In this document: in pieces, positions 8,358 to 18,391 of the stretch | Layout of the letters: each line of letters starts with the position of its first letter | Numbering within the stretch: the first letter of the stretch is position 1 | Assembly (NCBI RefSeq): GCF_000383675.1 | Contig: NZ_KB911821.1 | Span: forward strand, 496,001-560,000 | Length of the DNA stretch: 64,000 bases | DNA from: Terracoccus sp. 273MFTsu3.1 | Lineage (GTDB): Bacteria; Actinomycetota; Actinomycetes; Actinomycetales; Dermatophilaceae | Direction: 5' to 3' | Notes under the pieces: model-generated | Database searches by the model: none | What the model was told of the DNA's origin: nothing | Seen by the model: only the letters and a program-made list of their open reading frames with translations | Position numbers and translations under genes: made by a program

Positions 8358-8505
8358 GTGGGCCCCCTGTGGTCCGCTCGGCGATGGCTGCGGCCCGCCG
8401 CACGACACCGGGCGGACGCGGCAACATCTTGCATCAGGCGGGCGCAGACCGCCCGTCAGGATGCACGGCTGGGGACGACCGGCGAATGACGACGGCCCGG
8501 ATCCC

Positions 8506-8511
8506 TAGGAT
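8506..8511 (+). promoter_or_regulatory. candidate -10 box TAGGAT for the BldC-like gene
   Basis: TAGGAT lies about 131 bases before the GTG at 8643, in the 285-base divergent gap between the SAF-domain gene and the helix-turn-helix gene. It would give a leader of about 125 bases. Confidence 0.4.
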
Positions 8512-8642
8512 GGGGTCGTTCCCTGCCCTCGACCCGCGAGCCCGTGCCGCAGTCGGGAGGCACCGGCCGTGTCCGGACGCGCCGCGGGGGGTACGGGTGT
8601 GGTCGAGGCCGTCGACAGACGGTGCCCAGAGGAGGAGTCAAC

Positions 8643-8870
8643 GTGGCCCAGCGGTTCCTGCAGCTCGCCGAGGTGTCGGAGATCCTCAACATCTCCTCCG
8701 CCCAGGCGTACGCCCTCGTGCGCTCCGGAGAGCTGCCGGCCATCAAGATCGGCGGACGGGGCCAGTGGCGCGTCGAGGCCACCGAGCTCGAGGGCTACAT
8801 CCAGCGGATGTACGCCGAGACGAAGTCGTTCGTGCAGGCGCACCCGTTCGGGGGCTCCGCCGAGGAGTGA
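8643..8870 (+). CDS. BldC/excisionase-like small helix-turn-helix protein
   Basis: A 75-residue protein with a MerR-type winged helix: FLQLAEVSEILNISSAQAYALVRSGELPAIKIG, then a wing and YIQRMYAETKSF. Small proteins of this type include BldC and phage/plasmid excisionases; the chromosomal setting favours a BldC-like regulator. The GTG start at 8643 has a strong AGGAGGAG ribosome-binding site 5 bases upstream. The protein is convergent with the next gene, 21 bases apart. Its targets are unknown, but a tandem direct repeat suited to such proteins occurs 0.6 kb away. Confidence 0.85.
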   Translation: MAQRFLQLAEVSEILNISSAQAYALVRSGELPAIKIGGRGQWRVEATELEGYIQRMYAETKSFVQAHPFGGSAEE

Positions 8871-8891
8871 CGCCAGCCCGGTCCCGGCTCC

Positions 8892-9437
8892 TCAGAGCCG
8901 GCGGACCGAGCCGAGCGACCAGAAGGGCACGAGCGACCGCCCGGTGACGTTGGCCGATCGACGGGCCTCGTCGGCCGCGTGCTCGGCGATCTCGAGGTGA
9001 TCGGATCCCACGACGTCGATGGTCCCCGTGGAGGCGTGCCCGTCGACGTCCACGACCTCGACGACCGCGCGGTCGCGGCTCACCGCCCGGAGGGCCGCCC
9101 CCAGGCCGAACCGCCGGGCCACGACCGAGGGCGTCCGAGCCCCCGGCAACAGCCCCGCCACCCCGCGGACCGCCGGGAGAGCCACGAGGACGGGACGTCC
9201 CGGTGCGATCTCGAGGAGTGCCCAGTCGGGCCCCACGTCGACGAGCCGACCCGTGAGCACGCCGTGGCGCACCCGCAGCCCGACGTGCGTCGCACCGACG
9301 TTCGCGAGCAGCCGGGTGTGCGCGTCGAGCAGCGCGCGCTCGCGCCGCGTGCGGTCGGCGACCTCGGCCTCGAGCTCGCGCACGTCGCCCAGCGCGAGCT
9401 GCGCCTCGAGGTCGTCGAAGAGCCGGTCCCAGCGCAT
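8892..9437 (-). CDS. conserved actinobacterial protein of unknown function
   Basis: A 181-residue soluble protein beginning MRWDRLFDDLEAQLALGDVRELEAEVADRTRRE, with an N-terminal helical or coiled part (residues 1-40) and a beta-rich remainder containing HGVLTGRLVDVGPDWALLE. Such proteins accompany the SAF/HTH/LysM cluster in related actinobacteria, as far as I recall. The start at 9437 is preferred over upstream options because a GGGAGGG-like ribosome-binding site precedes it. No known catalytic motif is visible. Confidence 0.75.
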   Translation of the reverse strand: MRWDRLFDDLEAQLALGDVRELEAEVADRTRRERALLDAHTRLLANVGATHVGLRVRHGVLTGRLVDVGPDWALLEIAPGRPVLVALPAVRGVAGLLPGARTPSVVARRFGLGAALRAVSRDRAVVEVVDVDGHASTGTIDVVGSDHLEIAEHAADEARRSANVTGRSLVPFWSLGSVRRL

Positions 9438-9483
9438 GCGCACACCCTCCCCTGCCCCGGCGGCGCGAGCCACCCGACGATTC

Positions 9484-9529
9484 TTGACCAACATCATACT
9501 TGACCAAACGCAAGCAAACTGCATTCAAT
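9484..9529. promoter_or_regulatory. AT-rich divergent promoter with a 16-base tandem repeat
   Basis: TTGACCAA occurs at 9484 and again at 9500, a 16-base period. For the rightward gene, TTGACC (9500-9505) and TTCAAT (9524-9529) are spaced 18 bases, placing the transcript start at the ATG at 9536. For the leftward gene, TATGAT read on the minus strand lies at 9498-9493. The region is strikingly AT-rich for this chromosome. Confidence 0.55.
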
Positions 9530-9535
9530 GAAGAC

Positions 9536-10645
9536 ATGAACAGGGGAATGCGGTCGGCAACACGTCACGGACCGGAAGTGCGCACCGAGGCTCGACAAGG
9601 CCAGGAGCTCGACCACGCGGGCGGGCCCCACCCCGCCCAGCGGCGCCGGCCCGGCCCGAACGCCCCGCTCCTGCGTGAGGTCGGGGCCGGCGCCGTCGGG
9701 CTGGCCGTCGCCGTCATGACCCTCCTGACCCTCGTGACCGTGGCACAGCGCGGCAGTCGCACGGTCGACCCGGGCCGGCCGGACGACGTCCTCCTGCTCG
9801 CTCTCGCCTGGACGGGCGTCGTGCTCGCGGCGTGGCTGGCTCTCGGGTGCCTGTTCGCCGTTGCCTCCCTGCTCCCGGGCGCAGCAGGACGGGTGGCCCG
9901 AGAGGTCGCCGACCGGGTCACCCCGACCACGGTGCGCAAGGTGCTGACCCTCGTGCTCGGCGCCTCGGTCGGCTCGATCGCCCTGCCCCCGCCGCCCGTC
10001 TCGGGCGCCGGTGCCGCTCCGACGGCACACGGCCCCGGAGCTCAGACGTCGCTCACCGACCCGATCGCCGCACCGGACCTGACGCCCGGCTACACGCCGA
10101 GCGCCGGGTCCACCGCGTCCACCGTCCCGTCACGGTCGTCCGACTCGCTGCTCGCCGGCGTCCCCGACCTCCCCCGGCTGTCCAACGATCCGGGCTATTC
10201 CCCCACCCCACGCACCCGGCAGGGCAGCGACGCACCTGCGCCCCCGAGGCCGCCCGACGGACCCGGCTACCTCCCGACCCAGCCCGTCCCGGTGCTCCAG
10301 GCGGACCGGTCACAGCTCATGGCGCCGACCCCGCGTCCCGCCGCTTCGGCGCACGACCTCGTCACCGTGCGCCGTGGCGACTCGCTGTGGACGATCGCCG
10401 CCCGACATCTCGGTCCGGACGCCTCCGACGCACAGATCTCCCGCGAGTGGCCGAGGTGGTATGCCGCCAACCGCGAGGTCGTGGGTGACGACCCCGACCT
10501 GATCATCCCGGGAGTGCAGCTGCGTCCACCCTCGAGCGCCTCGTCAGCGCCGGACACCAGCGAGGCCCGCGCAGCCGTGCCGCGACTGTCCGGCACCGAC
10601 GTCCGCACCGGCGACGGCGCCCCCGCAGAGCAGGGAGCGCGGTGA
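9536..10645 (+). CDS. LysM-domain membrane protein
   Basis: A 369-residue protein. Two hydrophobic segments (about residues 50-72 and 86-112) anchor it. A long Pro/Ser/Thr-rich stretch follows, with three repeats of a PGYxPT-like motif. A single C-terminal LysM domain begins LVTVRRGDSLWTIAARHLG and ends DLIIPGVQLR, and probably binds peptidoglycan. The start could be the ATG at 9536 or 9548, or the TTG at 9500; 9536 fits the -35/-10 spacing best. The stop overlaps the next gene by one base. Confidence 0.85.
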   Translation: MNRGMRSATRHGPEVRTEARQGQELDHAGGPHPAQRRRPGPNAPLLREVGAGAVGLAVAVMTLLTLVTVAQRGSRTVDPGRPDDVLLLALAWTGVVLAAWLALGCLFAVASLLPGAAGRVAREVADRVTPTTVRKVLTLVLGASVGSIALPPPPVSGAGAAPTAHGPGAQTSLTDPIAAPDLTPGYTPSAGSTASTVPSRSSDSLLAGVPDLPRLSNDPGYSPTPRTRQGSDAPAPPRPPDGPGYLPTQPVPVLQADRSQLMAPTPRPAASAHDLVTVRRGDSLWTIAARHLGPDASDAQISREWPRWYAANREVVGDDPDLIIPGVQLRPPSSASSAPDTSEARAAVPRLSGTDVRTGDGAPAEQGAR

Positions 10646-11184
10646 TGACGCGAGCGAGCACCGCACGCGGCCCGGCCGGCAGGTCCGCCCGGGACGGCTT
10701 CACCGTCCGGCGCATCCCCCAGACGGCGCCTCGCATCATCAGCGCCGACGAGGCCTGGCACGGGGAGCCGCCCTACGCCCAGGACGCCCTCGCCCTCGAC
10801 TTCTTCGGCGCGCGCGACGACGAGGACTTCGGCCGGCAGCCGACCCGCACGAGCCTGCTCCCGGAGCCGGGACCGCTCGTGGCGCGCCTCGCGCAGGCCA
10901 TCGTCGAGGTCGTCTCTGGCCAGCGCCCCGCTCCGCAGCTCATCCGGCACACCGCGCCGACGATCTACTCGGTCATCGCCCGGCAGGCCATGGTCGCCGG
11001 CCGGCGTCGCACTCCCGGCCCGCGCCGCTCGGCGGTCGTGCGTCGGGTGCGCGTGTGCGAGCCCGCCGACGGCATCGTCGAGGCCTGCGCGGTCGTCGTG
11101 TCCCATGGGCGGGTCCGGGCCCTGGCCCTGCGGCTCGAGGGCCTCGACGGACGGTGGCTCGTCACGGCGCTCACCATCGGCTGA
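10645..11184 (+). CDS. Rv3235 family protein
   Basis: A 179-residue protein with a disordered basic N-terminus and a C-terminal alpha/beta domain from about residue 70 (PLVARLAQAIVEVVSGQRPAPQLIRHT) to the end (GRWLVTALTIG). This is the Rv3235 family, which sits beside secA in many actinobacteria; its function is unknown. Translation is coupled to the LysM gene by a TGATG overlap, and a strong hairpin terminator follows. Confidence 0.85.
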   Translation: MTRASTARGPAGRSARDGFTVRRIPQTAPRIISADEAWHGEPPYAQDALALDFFGARDDEDFGRQPTRTSLLPEPGPLVARLAQAIVEVVSGQRPAPQLIRHTAPTIYSVIARQAMVAGRRRTPGPRRSAVVRRVRVCEPADGIVEACAVVVSHGRVRALALRLEGLDGRWLVTALTIG

Positions 11185-11240
11185 CCGCCCGCGACGTCGG
11201 CGGCCGCGCACGCGTCACACGACCCGGGTGGGCGTGCAGA

Positions 11241-11270
11241 CGGCCCGGGCTCCCTCAGGGGCCCGGGCCG
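11241..11270. terminator. bidirectional hairpin terminator between the Rv3235-family gene and secA
   Basis: A perfect 10-base stem CGGCCCGGGC / GCCCGGGCCG encloses a 10-base loop, between two convergent genes. There is no U-tract, as is common in actinobacteria. Confidence 0.75.
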
Positions 11271-11284
11271 TCGTCCACGCTGCG

Positions 11285-14131
<2,847 letters not shown>

Positions 14132-14174
14132 CTGGTGATCTCACTCCCGACTGAACGTGTGGACTCGCCCGGTG

Positions 14175-14213
14175 GGCGGGCTCCATCGCCCGTGATGGGT
14201 CACGGGACCCGCC
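14175..14213 (-). promoter_or_regulatory. nested hairpin in the secA 5-prime leader
   Basis: On the minus strand an inner stem CCCGTGA / TCACGGG with a 4-base loop is flanked by an outer pairing GGCGGG / CCCGCC. A candidate -10 box TAGCCT lies just upstream (minus strand 14220-14215), giving a leader of about 77 bases ending in a GGGAGTGAG ribosome-binding region. The structure might control secA translation; this is not established. Confidence 0.45.
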
Positions 14214-14333
14214 TAGGCTAGCCGCCTTCCGGACACAACGACCAACGCATCGGCGCGCGGCCCGGTTCCGGCGCCGTGGGCGGCCCCGTCCGCGCCGCTG
14301 CCCGAGGGCGTATGCCGGGTGGCCGGGACGCGC

Positions 14334-15572
14334 TCAACCGCCCGCGGCCGCGCCCGTCGGGTCGACGGACCGGTCGGTCGGCAGGTCGACGCGACCGAGC
14401 CCGAGCCAGGCGGCCATCGACTCGAGGTTGGCGAGCAGGGCCGGGCGCGCCTCGGCGGGCGCCCCGGGCTCCCAGGTGACGCGGTGGCAGCGCAGCACGC
14501 CGGCGACGCGGTCGGCCTTGAGGTCGCACCGCGCCACGAGGGCGTCTCCGTGGAGGAAGGGCAGGACGTAGTAGCCGTGGACGCGCTTCTCGGCGGGTGT
14601 GTAGATCTCGATGCGGTAGTGGAAGTCCCAGAGGGCGTGGATGCGCTCACGCTGCCAGACGAGCGAGTCGAAGGGGCTGAGGAGGGCTTCGGCGTGGACG
14701 CGTCGGGGCAGCCGGGCCTCGGCGTGCAGCCAGGCCGGCTTCCAGCCCGGCACGGTGACCGGGACGAGCTCGCCGTCGGCGACGAGGCGGGCGATGGCCG
14801 GGCGGGCGTCCTCGCGCCTGATCCGGAAGTAGTCGGCCAGGCACAGCTCGGTGCCGACACCGTGGGCCCGGGCGGCGATGCGGACGAGATCGAGGTAGCG
14901 GTCGGGGTCGGCATCCGGGCCGGGACGGTCGATCCAGCTCTCACGCAGCGGCGGCGGCCCGGTGGTCGCGAGCGCGGCGTAGCGTCGCTCGAACTGGGAG
15001 GTGCGCCCCGCCGAGCTGATCTGTCCGGCCCAGAAGAGGTACTCGAGGGCCTGCTTGACGTCGGACCAGTTCCAGCCCCAGTGGTCGGTGCGCCGGGGCT
15101 GGTCGTGCGCGAGGGCCACCTCGACCTCCCGCGCCGTCATCGGGCCGCGGGCCTCGACCTCGGCCCGCACGAGGTCGACGTAGTCAGGGCGCTCCTCGAG
15201 GATGCGCCGCATGCCGCCCCAGGCCTTCTCGGCGGCCGCGCGCATGCGGAAGTCGAGCAGCGGCCACGTCGAGGGCGGGACGAGGCTCGCCTCGTGGGCC
15301 CAGTACTCGACGAGACGTCTCGGGGCGCGGTCGCGGGCCCGGTCGAGCAGCCCCGGGTCGTAGGGCCCCAGCCGGGAGAAGAACGGGAGGTACTGGCTCC
15401 GGGCGAGCACGTTGACGCTGTCGATCTGGACGACCCCGACCCGGTCGACGACGCGCTGGACGTGGCGCATCGTCGCGCTGAAGGGCTCGGGGCGGGGATC
15501 GAGGAAGCCCTGGGCGGCGATGGCGGTGCGGCGCGCCTGCGCCCGCGTCATCCGGCGCGTGGCAACGGTCAT
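14334..15572 (-). CDS. YcaQ-type (AlkX) winged-helix DNA glycosylase
   Basis: A 412-residue protein of the HTH_42/YcaQ family, tandem winged-helix DNA glycosylases that unhook interstrand crosslinks. The catalytic Q-x-D motif is seen as Q49-I-D51 in VVQIDSVNVLARSQY. EYWAHEASLVP and SPFDSLVWQRERIHALWDFHYRIEIY are further family hallmarks. The start has AGGAG upstream. It lies between the response-regulator gene and secA on the same strand, but with gaps of 78 and 202 bases, so it is probably a separate transcription unit. Confidence 0.9.
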   Translation of the reverse strand: MTVATRRMTRAQARRTAIAAQGFLDPRPEPFSATMRHVQRVVDRVGVVQIDSVNVLARSQYLPFFSRLGPYDPGLLDRARDRAPRRLVEYWAHEASLVPPSTWPLLDFRMRAAAEKAWGGMRRILEERPDYVDLVRAEVEARGPMTAREVEVALAHDQPRRTDHWGWNWSDVKQALEYLFWAGQISSAGRTSQFERRYAALATTGPPPLRESWIDRPGPDADPDRYLDLVRIAARAHGVGTELCLADYFRIRREDARPAIARLVADGELVPVTVPGWKPAWLHAEARLPRRVHAEALLSPFDSLVWQRERIHALWDFHYRIEIYTPAEKRVHGYYVLPFLHGDALVARCDLKADRVAGVLRCHRVTWEPGAPAEARPALLANLESMAAWLGLGRVDLPTDRSVDPTGAAAGG

Positions 15573-15650
15573 GGACGGTGCTCCTGGGCGACTCGGCCCG
15601 GTCGGCGTGGTGGTCGGTCGTGGTGGTCGTGTGCTCGCGGCCGGTCGGCG

Positions 15651-16334
15651 TCAGTCGGGGTCGATGAGCCGCTGGCGGACGGCATACATCGCCGCCTCCA
15701 TGCGCGAGTGCATCTGCAGCTTGTCGAGGATGTTGCGGATGTGGTTGCGCACGGTGTTCTCGGAGATGAACAGCTCGGCGCCGATCTCACGGTTGAGCTT
15801 GCCCTTGGCGACGCTGCGGAGGATCTCGAGCTCGCGGTGCGTCAGCCGCGGCAGCTCCAGCCCCGGCGTCGGGGCGGGCGGCACGTCCTTCTGGCTGATC
15901 GCCTTGAACTCCTCGAGCAGCTTGGACGCCATGAGGGGCGAGAGGAGCGACTGGCCTTGGAAGACGCTGCGGATGCCGGCTGCCACCTCCTCGGGAGGCA
16001 CGTCCTTGAGGAGGTAGCCGTTGGCTCCGGCTCGGACGGCCTCGAAGAGGTTGGCCTCGTCGTCGGAGCTCGTCAGCATGAGGATGCGCGCCGAGGGCAC
16101 CCGCTGCTTGATGACCCGGCACGCGTCGATGCCCCCACGCTTGGGCATGCCGACGTCCATGACGATGACGTCGGGGAGGATCTCCTCGGCCTGGTCGACC
16201 GCCTCGATCCCGTCGGCCGCCTCACCGACGACCTCGATGCCGTCCTCCGTCGACAGGACGGTCTGCAGACCCCGACGGTAGAGGGCGTGGTCGTCGACGA
16301 TGAGGACACGGATGACGTCGGGGGGTGGGTTCAC
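15651..16334 (-). CDS. NarL/LuxR-type response regulator, no adjacent kinase
   Basis: A 227-residue response regulator: receiver domain at 7-125 with acidic pair D14/D15 and phosphoacceptor D60 (IVMDVGMP), and a C-terminal LuxR helix-turn-helix (LTHRELEILRSVAKGKLNREIGAELFISENTVRNHIRNIL, written here only by its family outline). No histidine kinase is adjacent, so its partner is elsewhere. The GTG start at 16334 follows a CAAGAT -10-like box by 6 bases, which would make it leaderless; the box departs from TANNNT at one position. Confidence 0.92.
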   Translation of the reverse strand: MNPPPDVIRVLIVDDHALYRRGLQTVLSTEDGIEVVGEAADGIEAVDQAEEILPDVIVMDVGMPKRGGIDACRVIKQRVPSARILMLTSSDDEANLFEAVRAGANGYLLKDVPPEEVAAGIRSVFQGQSLLSPLMASKLLEEFKAISQKDVPPAPTPGLELPRLTHRELEILRSVAKGKLNREIGAELFISENTVRNHIRNILDKLQMHSRMEAAMYAVRQRLIDPD

Positions 16335-16409
16335 CGCTCCATCTTGGCCCAGACCACGGACACGACGCCCGATGGAGCGCCCGCGTCGGCGCGGCGGGGC
16401 CCGGACGCC

Positions 16410-16444
16410 CGTCGGGGCGCCCCCGGCACGGGGACGCCCCGACG
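16410..16444 (-). terminator. hairpin terminator downstream of hpf
   Basis: A perfect 10-base stem CGTCGGGGCG / CGCCCCGACG extends inward with CCCC/GGGG pairing. It sits 26 bases past the hpf stop and before the response-regulator gene. Confidence 0.75.
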
Positions 16445-16469
16445 CCGTCGACGTCCGGGGAGCAGGGGA

Positions 16470-17123
16470 TCAGCCCGTGGCGGCGACGGCGGCGTCCGCG
16501 TCGGTCTCGAGGTGCAGCACCCCGTAGCTCCAGCCGCGGCGCCGGTAGACCACGCTCGGACGGTCGGTGTCTGCGTCGTGGAAGAGGAAGAAGTCGTGTC
16601 CGACGAGCTCCATCTGGTTGACGGCGTCCTCGAGCGACATGGGCGCGGCCGTGTGGATCTTCTCGCGGACCTCGATGGGTGAGTTGCCGAGCGCACCGAA
16701 ACGCTCGAGGTCGTCGACGCGACCGTCACCGGCGTCGCCGGCTGCGGAGTCGTCGGGGGCCGCGCCGTTCGCCGAGGCGTCGATACGGGCGGTCGCCTGC
16801 GCGACCGATTCGGGGATGCGTCGTCCGCGACTGACCTTGCGCTTGTCGTGCACCCGCCTCAGGCGGTCCATGAGCTTGTCCACGGCCGCGTCGAGAGCGG
16901 CGTACTTGTCGTCGAGACAAGCCTCCGCCCGGATCACGGGACCCTTGGCGTGGCACGTGATCTCGACCTTCTCGGACCCACGGGCGACCCGCTCGTGGGT
17001 GACGACGACGTCGATGCGGTGCACCTTGGGCGCGAGCGCGGGCACCTTGGCCAGTCGCTCGTCGAGCTGCTCACGGAATCGGTCGGGGATCTGGACGTGG
17101 CGTCCAGTGACGACGATCTCCAC
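16470..17123 (-). CDS. hpf: long-form ribosome hibernation promoting factor HPF
   Basis: A 217-residue long HPF that binds the 30S decoding region and dimerises 70S ribosomes in slow growth. The N-terminal domain (1-105) is YfiA/RaiA-like (MEIVVTGRHVQIPDRFREQL), followed by a linker and the C-terminal dimerisation domain (about 155-217) with VGHDFFLFHDADT and VVYRRRGWSYG. The GTG start at 17123 is chosen because an AAGGAGG ribosome-binding site lies at ideal distance. It is flanked by comF upstream and a strong terminator downstream. Confidence 0.95.
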   Translation of the reverse strand: MEIVVTGRHVQIPDRFREQLDERLAKVPALAPKVHRIDVVVTHERVARGSEKVEITCHAKGPVIRAEACLDDKYAALDAAVDKLMDRLRRVHDKRKVSRGRRIPESVAQATARIDASANGAAPDDSAAGDAGDGRVDDLERFGALGNSPIEVREKIHTAAPMSLEDAVNQMELVGHDFFLFHDADTDRPSVVYRRRGWSYGVLHLETDADAAVAATG

Positions 17124-17365
17124 GGTTCCTCCTTGATCGCGCACGTCTTCTTCGTGCGGGCAGTGAGAGTGTTTCCGGGCCTCTGGTCACCTAGGACGGG
17201 CCCGCGGTCGACGCGGCACCACCCCTTCCTGTCGATCACGTCCCCGAGGTCGGCCGGCAGGCCGTTCCCCGTGGGACGGGGGTCCATGACTCGACACTAC
17301 TGGGGCCGCGCGCCCACTGGAAGGCGTGCCGGACATCCCCCTGCACCATCACACGCACGGCGCCC

Positions 17366-17382
17366 GCCGGCGCCTCGCCGGC
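17366..17382 (-). terminator. probable terminator of the mtrA-mtrB-lpqB-comF transcript
   Basis: A GCCGGCG / CGCCGGC stem of 7 bases with a 3-base loop lies 10 bases past the comF stop. The 268-base gap between comF and hpf otherwise holds the hpf promoter region, where I find no clear -10 box. Confidence 0.45.
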
Positions 17383-17391
17383 CGCCACGCG

Positions 17392-18306
17392 TCAACCGCG
17401 GGTCCGCTGGGTGGCTGCCAGCGAGGCCCCCACGACGGACTCGGCACCGGCAGCCCGCAGCGCCCGGGCGGCCTCGGCGAAGGTGGCCCCCGTGGTCACC
17501 ACGTCATCGACGAGCAGGCATCGTCGGCCCCGGATCACGTTGTGCCACAAGGGGATCACTGAGAGGGCCCCAGCGAGGTTGCCGCGGCGTTCGACCGTCC
17601 CCAGTCCGGACTGGTCCTCCACCCGCCGCACATGACGCAGGGCAGGGGCCACCCGGAGCGCCGGCCCGGGTCGCCCGACGAGCTGTGCGACCGCTGCCTC
17701 GCACAGGCCCGTCATCGGCGTGTCGCCCCGCTCACGGACGGCGCGTCGCGAGGAGGGAGCCGGGACGACGAGCACGACCCCGGCGTCCCAACCGACGCCG
17801 GCCAGCGCTGCGTCGAGCGACCCGGCGAGGAGGGGCACGAGGACGGCCTCGAGGTCGCGCCGGCCGGCGTCCTTCCACGCGGACACGGCCGCGCGGAGCG
17901 GGTCGGCGTAGACGCCCCAGGCGTGCACGGGCGGCATGCCGTCCGGGACGGGATGCGGCACGACCCAGGGTCCGCCGCCGTGCACGCGCGCGTCGCCCTG
18001 CGCCCCGCGCGGACGCGCCGGGTGACCACCGGCGTCACGCGCGGGGGGTGCCCCGAAGGCCAGGCCCTCGAGGGCACGTCTGCACCGAGCACACCAGACG
18101 GCACCCGGACGGAGGCACCCGCCGCACTCCCGCGGCAGGACGAGGTCGACGAGGTCGCTGTCGCGCACCCTGGCCACGCCGTCCGAGAGGACGGCACCGA
18201 TCGCTCGCCCGAGGTCCCCGATCCTTCGCCCCGCGCCCCCGTCGCGGTGCGGAGGGCCCGCCAGCCCTGACCCGCGACGTCTTCGCACGCATCCAGCCCA
18301 CCTCAC
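17392..18306 (-). CDS. ComF family phosphoribosyltransferase-like protein
   Basis: A protein of up to 304 residues. It has an N-terminal zinc ribbon (PRECGGC and WCARC, about residues 57-75) and a C-terminal type I phosphoribosyltransferase fold with the PRPP loop CLLVDDVVTTGAT. ComF proteins act in uptake of transforming DNA in competent bacteria, but in actinobacteria the role is unproven. The start is uncertain: residues 1-30 are not conserved-looking, and a downstream start is possible. It follows lpqB by 85 bases. Confidence 0.85.
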   Translation of the reverse strand: MRWAGCVRRRRGSGLAGPPHRDGGAGRRIGDLGRAIGAVLSDGVARVRDSDLVDLVLPRECGGCLRPGAVWCARCRRALEGLAFGAPPARDAGGHPARPRGAQGDARVHGGGPWVVPHPVPDGMPPVHAWGVYADPLRAAVSAWKDAGRRDLEAVLVPLLAGSLDAALAGVGWDAGVVLVVPAPSSRRAVRERGDTPMTGLCEAAVAQLVGRPGPALRVAPALRHVRRVEDQSGLGTVERRGNLAGALSVIPLWHNVIRGRRCLLVDDVVTTGATFAEAARALRAAGAESVVGASLAATQRTRG

Positions 18307-18391
18307 GGCGGGTGCGAGGGTCCAGACCCGCGGCCGTCACTGGGGACGAGTGCCGTCGGGCGTGCCGGGGTGTGGACGGCCCGCGCGGCGC

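Noticed and set aside
16875-16885. DnaA-box-like TTGTCCACG
   Set aside because: A single 8-of-9 match inside the hpf coding region with no companion boxes; not an origin.
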